This document shows, piece by piece, positions 58,525-64,000 of a stretch of DNA of 64,000 nucleotides. The position numbers and the translations under genes are program-made. Source of the DNA: CAVQCJ01 sp963711005 (GTDB taxonomy: Bacteria > Actinomycetota > Actinomycetes > Prado026); NCBI GenBank assembly GCA_963711005.1, contig CAVQCJ010000004.1, positions 372,001 through 436,000 on the forward strand, read 5' to 3'. Numbering within the stretch: position 1 is the first letter of the stretch; each line of letters begins with the position of its first letter. Under the pieces are notes generated by a model, which saw only the letters and a program-made list of their open reading frames with translations, did not search any database and was not told the DNA's origin.

Positions 58525-61253
58525 CCGGTGTTGCGCAGTCCGGCGGCGATCCCGTTGACGCTGAGCAGGAGGGCGCGGCGCAGGTCGGCGTCCGGGTCGT
58601 CGTCCGCGCGCAGCCGTTGCAGCAAGGACACCTGCAGCAGGTGCAGCGGCTGGAGGTAGGCGTCGCGCACCTGCAGCGTCCGGCGCAGCCCGGGCATCGC
58701 GCCGAGCAGCCGGTCCTCCCCGGTGAGCCGGAGCACCTCGTCCACCGTGCGCGCGTGCTCGGCCACGACGAGGTCGAACGGGTCGCGCAGGTGGGCGGGC
58801 ACCAGGGCTTCGACGTAGCCGCGGGCGACGTCCAGGTCGGTCTTGACCAGCGTCATCTCCACGTTCGACAGGAACGTGCGGAAGAAGTGCCAGTCCGCCT
58901 GCATCTGCTCGAGCACGTCGCCCAGGCCCGCCTCGTGCGCGGCCGCCAGTCCGCTGCCGACCCCGTACCAGCCGGGCACCACCTGGCGGGACTGCGTCCA
59001 CCCGAACACCCAGGGGATGGCCCGAAGGCCGTCCAGGCCCGCGCCGCTGTCCGGGCGGCGGGACGGCCGCGACCCCAGCTGCAGCGAGCCGAGCTGGTCG
59101 GTGGGGGTCGCCGCGAAGAAGTACTCGGTCAGGTCCGGGTGCTCGACCAGACGCCGGTAGGCCGCGTACGCGGCCCCGGACATCACGTCCATCGCGGCGT
59201 CGAAGCGGGCCAGGGTTGCCGGGTCGCTGCGTGCGCTCCGGTGCAGGACGGTCGCCTCCAGCGCGCCCGCGACGGTGAGCTCCAGGTTCTCCCTGGCCAG
59301 CGCGGGCAACGCGTACTTGTCGGAGATGACCTCGCCCTGCTCGGTCAGCTTGACCGCGCCGTCGAGCGTGCCCCACGGCAGGGCGAGCAGCGCGTCGCGG
59401 GTCGGGCCACCGCCGCGTCCGACGGTCCCGCCGCGGCCGTGGAAGAACACCAGCCGCACACCGTGCCGGGCCGCGACGGTCCGCAGCCGGCGCTGCGCCA
59501 GGTGGATCTCCCACTGGGCGGTGGTGATGCCGGCCGCCTTGTTCGAGTCGCTGTAGCCGAGCATCACCTCCTGCTCGTCGCCGCGCAGCCGGACGAGCTC
59601 GCGGTAGGACGGGTCGGCGAGCAGGTCCTCGAGCACCCCGTCGGCGCCGCGCAGCTCCTCGACCGTCTCCAGCAACGGGACGAACCCGAGCCGGGCCACA
59701 CCGCCGTGCAGGTCCACCAGCCCGGCCTCGCGGGCGAGTACCACCGCGGCCAGCACGTCGTCCGCGCCACGGGTCATCGAGACGATGTACGTCGGCACGG
59801 ACGCGGGACCGAACCGGTCCTGGGCCGCGCGGACCGCGCCGAACACCTCGAAGGTGCGCGCGTCGTCGCCGCTGAGCGGCACCGGCGTACCGGCGAGCGG
59901 GCGCCGGCTGGCCAGCTCTCGGCGCAGCAGCGCGAGCCGGTGCTCGCGGGGCAGGTCCAGGTACCGCCAGCCCTGCTCGCCTAGGCGGTCGACCAGCACG
60001 CCCACCGCCGCGTGGTGCGCGTCGGCGTGCTCGCGGATGTCCATCGCGGCCAGCTGCAGCCCGGTCGCCGCCACCACCCGGACGACCCGCTCGAGGGTGC
60101 CGTGCGCGGCGAACCCGCCGCGGTGCTCGAGCAGGGACTCGCGCAGCAGCATGAGGTCGGCGAGCAGCCCTTCCGTCCCGGCGTAGTCGCGGTCCGGCCG
60201 GTGCGGGCCACCCGAGGCCAGCCGCGACCGGGTGTTCACCAGCTTGGCCTGGATGCAGGTGGTCTTGAGCCGGTAGGGCTCCTCGGCGTTGAGGCGCAGG
60301 TAGCGCGGGTCGATCTCCGGGAGCGCGGCCAGGTCGGCGGCCAGCGACTGCTCGAGGGCGGTCGACACCCCGACCAGCCGGGTCGATGACGACAGCTCCT
60401 GCCGGAGCTCGCCGACCGCGTCGAGGGCCACCCGCAGCGCGTGCTCGTGCTGCAGCTCGAGGACCCGCAGCGACGCGTCCGCGGTGACGTTGGGGTTGCC
60501 GTCCCGGTCGCCGCCGATCCAGGTGCCGAAGGACAGCGGCCGGGCGGTGGGCGCCAGCCCGACGTCGAGGCGGGCCAGGATGTCGGCGAGCTCCTCGAGC
60601 ACGTCCGGCACCGCGCTGCGGGCGAGCTCCTCGAGGTAGTAGACGGCGTTGCGCGCCTCGTCCAGCACGTCCGGCCTGGCCACCCGCAGGTCGTCGGACT
60701 GCCACAGCAGCTCCACCACCTCGGCCAGCCGTCGGTCGGTGCGCGGTCCCGGCTCGTCGTCCAGGAGCTCGGCGACCCGTCGCAGCTTGGCCAGCGTCGT
60801 GCGGCGGGCCGCCTCGGTGGGGTGCGCGGTGAACACCGGCCGCACGTCAAGCCGCTCGACCGCCCCGACGAGATCGGCCCGGTCGATCGCGCCGTCGTCC
60901 AGCGCCTGCTGCAGCGTCACGCCGACGCGGGCGAGCCAGCCGCCCCGCTCGCGCCGCTGCCTGGCCAGCTCGCGGCCGCGGTGCACCTGCTCGGTGACGT
61001 TCGCGAGGTGGAAGTACGTGGCGAACGCCCGGACCAGCCGGCCCGCGGTGGCCACGTCCACCCCTGCGAGCAGCTTCTCGGCGGCCTGGGGGTCGTCGCG
61101 GCTGAGCGTGCGCACGGACTCGACCAGCTCGAGCAGGGCCGAGCCCTCCTGGCGGGCGAGGGTGTCGCCGAGCAGCGTGCTCAGCCTGCGGATGTCGGCG
61201 CGCAGGTCGTGGCTGTCGAGGGAGTCGTCGAAGGACGGGTCTGGATCGGGCAC
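58521..61253 (-). CDS. ppc: Phosphoenolpyruvate carboxylase
   Basis: 910 residues from GTG 61253. Catalytic His in 'FTAHPTEAARRTTL', glycine loops 'GYSDSNKAAGITTAQWE' and 'FHGRGGTVGRGGGP', and the C-terminal 'NTG' ending are all present. Forms oxaloacetate from PEP and bicarbonate. A TATCCT box on the minus strand (61310-61305) is a possible -10, giving a leader near 45 bases. Divergent from the dehydrogenase gene. Confidence 0.97.
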   Translation of the reverse strand: MPDPDPSFDDSLDSHDLRADIRRLSTLLGDTLARQEGSALLELVESVRTLSRDDPQAAEKLLAGVDVATAGRLVRAFATYFHLANVTEQVHRGRELARQRRERGGWLARVGVTLQQALDDGAIDRADLVGAVERLDVRPVFTAHPTEAARRTTLAKLRRVAELLDDEPGPRTDRRLAEVVELLWQSDDLRVARPDVLDEARNAVYYLEELARSAVPDVLEELADILARLDVGLAPTARPLSFGTWIGGDRDGNPNVTADASLRVLELQHEHALRVALDAVGELRQELSSSTRLVGVSTALEQSLAADLAALPEIDPRYLRLNAEEPYRLKTTCIQAKLVNTRSRLASGGPHRPDRDYAGTEGLLADLMLLRESLLEHRGGFAAHGTLERVVRVVAATGLQLAAMDIREHADAHHAAVGVLVDRLGEQGWRYLDLPREHRLALLRRELASRRPLAGTPVPLSGDDARTFEVFGAVRAAQDRFGPASVPTYIVSMTRGADDVLAAVVLAREAGLVDLHGGVARLGFVPLLETVEELRGADGVLEDLLADPSYRELVRLRGDEQEVMLGYSDSNKAAGITTAQWEIHLAQRRLRTVAARHGVRLVFFHGRGGTVGRGGGPTRDALLALPWGTLDGAVKLTEQGEVISDKYALPALARENLELTVAGALEATVLHRSARSDPATLARFDAAMDVMSGAAYAAYRRLVEHPDLTEYFFAATPTDQLGSLQLGSRPSRRPDSGAGLDGLRAIPWVFGWTQSRQVVPGWYGVGSGLAAAHEAGLGDVLEQMQADWHFFRTFLSNVEMTLVKTDLDVARGYVEALVPAHLRDPFDLVVAEHARTVDEVLRLTGEDRLLGAMPGLRRTLQVRDAYLQPLHLLQVSLLQRLRADDDPDADLRRALLLSVNGIAAGLRNTG

Positions 61254-61370
61254 GGTCGGCGCTTCCGGTCGGGGACGGATGCGGACGCCGTCGTCCGTGC
61301 GGCCAGGATACGCAGGCGGCGGGAGCGGTCGGCCGGCCCGGGCACGACCCGCTTGTGGTGGGGTGGGGCC

Positions 61371-62288
61371 GTGACCGTGGTCTGGCTGCCGTTCCACCTC
61401 GACCCGGACCGGCTGCCGGCCGGTCTTCGCGCCGACCGCTGGGACGGCACCGGTCCCTGGCCGGGATCGGTCGACGAGGTGGAGCTGTACGTGCTCCCGT
61501 ACATGACCGGTCGGACGGCGCTCGAGCCGCTCCCGGCGCTGCGTTCGCTGCGGGTCATGCAGACCCTGACGGCCGGGTACGACGACGTCCTCGGCGCTCG
61601 GCCGCCGGGTGTGCTGCTGTGCAACGCCCCCGGCGTGCACGACGCCTCGACCGCCGAGCTCGCGGTCACCCTGACGCTGGCCGCCCTGCGCGGCGTCCCC
61701 GGATTCGTCCGGGCGGCCGGGGAGCACCGGTGGGCACCGTTGCGGCGGCCGGCACTGGCCGACCGGCGGGCGCTCGTCGTCGGCTTCGGCGGCGTCGGTC
61801 GTGCGGTGGCGCGCCGGCTCGAGCCGTTCGAGGTCGAGGTGGTCCCGGTCGCCGCAACGGCCAGGGACACCCCGGCCGGACCGGTGCACGGGATCGAGGA
61901 GCTGCCGGTCCTGCTTCCCGCGGCGGATGTCGTCGTGCTCTGCGTCCCGCTCACCGACGCGACCCGCGGGCTGGCCGACGCCCGGTTCCTGGCTGCGATG
62001 AAAGACGGTGCGCTGCTCGTCAACGTGTCCCGCGGCCCGGTGGTCGGCACGGACGCGTTGCTGGCCGAGCTGCGGACCGGGCGGATCACCGCCGCGCTGG
62101 ATGTCACCGACCCCGAGCCGCTGCCTCCGGAGCACCCGCTGTGGGACGTGCCCGGGCTGCTGCTCAGCCCTCACGTCGGCGGCAACACCAGCGCGTTCGA
62201 GCCGCGGGCCGAACGGTTCGTCGTGGACCAGCTGGGCCGGTTCGCCGCGGGGGAGCCGCTGGTCGGGGTCGTCGCCGGCGATCCCTGA
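61371..62288 (+). CDS. D-isomer-specific 2-hydroxyacid dehydrogenase
   Basis: Length 305 residues from GTG 61371, after GGGGTGGGG. NAD site 'VVGFGGVGRAVA'; catalytic Arg in 'NVSRGPVVG', Glu in 'DVTDPEPLP' and His in 'SPHVGGNT'. The catalytic set of the D-lactate/phosphoglycerate dehydrogenase family is complete. There is no ACT domain, so it is not a regulated SerA. Substrate unknown. Confidence 0.92.
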   Translation: MTVVWLPFHLDPDRLPAGLRADRWDGTGPWPGSVDEVELYVLPYMTGRTALEPLPALRSLRVMQTLTAGYDDVLGARPPGVLLCNAPGVHDASTAELAVTLTLAALRGVPGFVRAAGEHRWAPLRRPALADRRALVVGFGGVGRAVARRLEPFEVEVVPVAATARDTPAGPVHGIEELPVLLPAADVVVLCVPLTDATRGLADARFLAAMKDGALLVNVSRGPVVGTDALLAELRTGRITAALDVTDPEPLPPEHPLWDVPGLLLSPHVGGNTSAFEPRAERFVVDQLGRFAAGEPLVGVVAGDP

Positions 62289-62359
62289 CCGGCCGGGGGT
62301 GGGCGCTGTCGGTGCGGGGTACGAGACTGGCGGCAGGCCCCGAGCGAAAGGGTGAGGAC

Positions 62360-63460
62360 ATGTCCAGGGAGTCATTGGTCGTCGTCGGTACCAAGAAGGG
62401 CCTGTTCGTGCTCCGGGGCGACCCGGGCAGCGGTCGCTGGGACGTCGACGGCCCGTTGCTCGGCGCCGGCTCCGTCTACGGCGTGGGCATCGACACCCGC
62501 GGCGCGGCCCCGCGGATCCTGGCCGGGACGAACAGCGAGCACTGGGGCCCGTCGGTGACCTGGTCCGACGACCTCGGCCGCACGTGGGACGAGCCCGACC
62601 GTGCCCCGCTGGCCTTCCCTGCGGACACCGGCGCGGCGCTGGTCCGGGTGTGGCAGCTGCAGCCGGCCGGCGTCGACGAGCCCGGCGTGGTCTGGGCCGG
62701 CACCGAGCCGGGGGCGCTGTTCCGGTCGGCGGACGGCGGCGAGACCTACTCGCTGGTGCGGGCGCTGTGGGACCACCCCGAACGCCCCCGCTGGCAGGCC
62801 GGTTTCGGCGGGCAGGCCGTGCACACCGTGCTGGTGAACCCCGACGACGGCGACCGGGTGCTGGTAGCCGTGTCGGCCGGCGGCGTGTACGTCACCGAGG
62901 ACGGCGGGGACAGCTGGAGCTCGAGCAACACCGGCATCCGGGTCAGCTTCGGGCCCGACGAGTACCCGTCGTTCGGCCAGTGCGTGCACAAGGTCGACCG
63001 CAGCCCCGGTCGGCCCGAGCAGCTGTTCCTGCAGAACCACGGCGGGGTCTACCGCAGCGACGACTCGGGGACGAGCTGGCACCCGGTGGAGAACGGGTTG
63101 CCGGCCACCTTCGGCTTCCCGGTCGTGGCGCACCCCAACCGGCCCGGCACCGCGTACGTCTTCCCGGTCGTGGCCGACGCCTTCCGGATGCCGCCGGACG
63201 GGTCCGGCCGGGTCTTCCGGACCACCGACGCGGGTGAGTCGTGGCAGCCGTCCGGCGTCGGGCTGCCGGCCGAGGGGTTCTGGTCGCTGCCGCTGCGCGA
63301 CGCGTTCAGCAGCGACTCCGGCGAGCCGCTGGGCCTGTACCTGGGCACCCGCTCGGGCGAGGTCTGGGCCAGCGGCGACGCTGGGGACACCTGGTCGCAG
63401 GCGGTGGCGCACCTGCCCGACGTCCTCACCGTGCGCGCGACGGTGCTGTCGGCGGCGTGA
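62360..63460 (+). CDS. BNR/VPS10-like beta-propeller protein (sialidase-fold)
   Basis: A 366-residue protein with repeated Asp-box motifs ('SDDLGRTWDE', 'SADGGETYSL', 'TEDGGDSWSS', 'SDDSGTSWHP', 'TTDAGESWQP', 'SGDAGDTWSQ') on a propeller, starting 'VVVGTKKGLFVL'. There is no signal peptide, so it acts inside the cell. The sialidase Arg triad is not recognisable, so glycosidase activity is doubtful. It overlaps the MoaD/ThiS gene by 4 bases. GGTGAGGA is the ribosome binding site. Confidence 0.88.
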   Translation: MSRESLVVVGTKKGLFVLRGDPGSGRWDVDGPLLGAGSVYGVGIDTRGAAPRILAGTNSEHWGPSVTWSDDLGRTWDEPDRAPLAFPADTGAALVRVWQLQPAGVDEPGVVWAGTEPGALFRSADGGETYSLVRALWDHPERPRWQAGFGGQAVHTVLVNPDDGDRVLVAVSAGGVYVTEDGGDSWSSSNTGIRVSFGPDEYPSFGQCVHKVDRSPGRPEQLFLQNHGGVYRSDDSGTSWHPVENGLPATFGFPVVAHPNRPGTAYVFPVVADAFRMPPDGSGRVFRTTDAGESWQPSGVGLPAEGFWSLPLRDAFSSDSGEPLGLYLGTRSGEVWASGDAGDTWSQAVAHLPDVLTVRATVLSAA

Positions 63461-63744
63461 GCGTCGACCTGGTGCTGCCCGGCGCGCTGGCCGAGCTGGT
63501 CCCGGGCGGTGGTCGCCGGCTGACGCTCGAGGTGACCGAGCCCGGGACGCTCGGCGCGTTGCTGAACGACCTCGCCCTGCGGTGGCCGGCGCTGGAGCGA
63601 CGGCTCCGGGACGAGCAGGGCGAGCTGCGTCGGCACGTGAACCTCTACGTCGACGGCGACGACGTCCGGGCCGGCCTCGGGCAGGCGTACCCGCTCCACC
63701 CGGGTGCCGAAGTCCTCGTGCTGCCCTCCATCGCCGGCGGCTGA
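63457..63744 (+). CDS. MoaD/ThiS family sulfur-carrier-like protein
   Basis: 95 residues from GTG 63457. Ubiquitin-like fold ending in 'PSIAGG'; the terminal Gly-Gly is the site adenylated and thiocarboxylated in sulfur carriers. Coupled to the BNR protein by a GTGA overlap, not to molybdopterin or thiamine genes, so its acceptor is unknown. Confidence 0.88.
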   Translation: MSVDLVLPGALAELVPGGGRRLTLEVTEPGTLGALLNDLALRWPALERRLRDEQGELRRHVNLYVDGDDVRAGLGQAYPLHPGAEVLVLPSIAGG

Positions 63745-63766
63745 CCTCCTTCGTGGTCCGCTCTCG

Positions 63767-63772
63767 TAGGCT
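63767..63772 (+). promoter_or_regulatory. Candidate -10 box of ilvD (leaderless)
   Basis: TAGGCT ends 6 bases before the ilvD ATG at 63779; same hexamer as at glgP. Confidence 0.5.
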
Positions 63773-63778
63773 GCGCGC

Positions 63779-64000
63779 ATGAGCGACACGGACGGCACCG
63801 GCTCGACCCTGACCGACGCGGCCCGCGCGATGAAGCCCCGCAGCGTGGACGTCACCGAGGGGATGGAGCGGGCGGCCGCGCGCGGCATGCTGCGCGCCGT
63901 CGGCATGGGCGACGAGGACTTCGACAAGCCGCAGGTCGGTATCGCGTCGTCGTGGAACGAGATCACCCCCTGCAACCTCAGTCTCGACCGGCTGGCCAAG
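63779..64000 (+). CDS. ilvD: Dihydroxy-acid dehydratase, 3' truncated by window end
   Basis: The first 74 codons are visible: 'MKPRSVDVTEGMERAAARGML' (split by the window's variable N-terminus), then 'VGIASSWNEITPCNLSLDRLAK'. This is the IlvD N-terminus, including the first Fe-S cysteine in 'ITPCN'. The enzyme makes 2-keto acids for Val, Ile, Leu and pantothenate synthesis. It begins with ATG spanning 63779-63781. Confidence 0.93.
   Translation, partial: MSDTDGTGSTLTDAARAMKPRSVDVTEGMERAAARGMLRAVGMGDEDFDKPQVGIASSWNEITPCNLSLDRLAK

Noticed and set aside
56512..60705. 1397-codon open frame on the minus strand
   Set aside because: It runs antisense to the surface-protein gene and out of frame through ppc. 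Its Arg/Gly/Pro-rich translation is what high third-position GC gives on a shadow frame.
60441..61370. Extended N-terminus of the 2-hydroxyacid dehydrogenase
   Set aside because: The open frame is antisense to ppc; the NAD enzyme begins at GTG 61371 behind a ribosome binding site.

Overview
The window is one 64 kb stretch of a high-GC actinobacterial chromosome. Signs are the strong G/C third-position bias, many GTG starts, 4-base ATGA/GTGA gene overlaps, a GlgE-type maltosyl pathway, and a gene order that follows the Mycobacterium tuberculosis Rv3039c-to-Rv3009c segment. It is not a mycobacterium: two c-di-GMP GGDEF-EAL proteins, an ABC exporter and a DoxX-Rieske redox operon interrupt or follow that order. 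I cannot place it to genus by eye. No rRNA, tRNA, CRISPR array, insertion sequence or prophage was seen, and no gene-free gap exceeds about 300 bases.

Layout. 1-5.2 kb: 3' part of meaB, a cysteine-free Rrf2 regulator, a DUF2127 membrane protein, a thioredoxin-TPR protein and a secreted beta-propeller protein. 5.2-17.4 kb: an alpha-glucan/trehalose island. The operon glgE-treS-mak-glgB (minus strand, all 4-base overlaps) is divergent from glgP, and glgX runs convergently to glgP. 17.4-23.5 kb: enoyl-CoA hydratase, methyltransferase, hexapeptide acyltransferase, two GNAT proteins, a broken DUF222-HNH endonuclease gene and a TIGR01777 epimerase. 23.6-32.1 kb: a tightly packed six-gene minus-strand unit made of an FtsX-type permease, two ABC ATPases, a methyltransferase, a GH57 branching enzyme and a GT4 alpha-glucan synthase. 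The last three resemble the Rv3030-Rv3032 methylglucose lipopolysaccharide genes.

32.4-48.6 kb: etfBA, iscS-mnmA-metE-like-ligA, two membrane GGDEF-EAL paralogues flanking a divergent marR/cupin pair, then gatC-gatA-gatB. 48.7-55.4 kb: a cyclase-family protein, then a five-gene redox operon (Pro/Thr-rich membrane protein, ferric-reductase-like cytochrome, NuoF-like flavoprotein, ferredoxin, DoxX-Rieske fusion) divergent from a two-component system, and a small membrane protein. 55.5-64 kb: aldo/keto reductase, a Gly-rich cell-surface protein with a DUF11 domain, ppc, a 2-hydroxyacid dehydrogenase, a BNR-repeat protein with a MoaD/ThiS protein, and the start of ilvD.

Functional picture. Carbon can move between trehalose, maltose-1-phosphate and glycogen (TreS, Mak, GlgE, GlgB, GlgP, GlgX). 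A second glucan route (GT4, GH57, methyltransferases, acyltransferase) may make a modified cytosolic polysaccharide. The most interesting parts are the exporter-plus-glucan-modification unit, the orphan redox chain with its own two-component system, the paired GGDEF-EAL proteins around a MarR/cupin switch, and a recurring TANNNT box 6-9 bases before start codons that points to widespread leaderless transcription.
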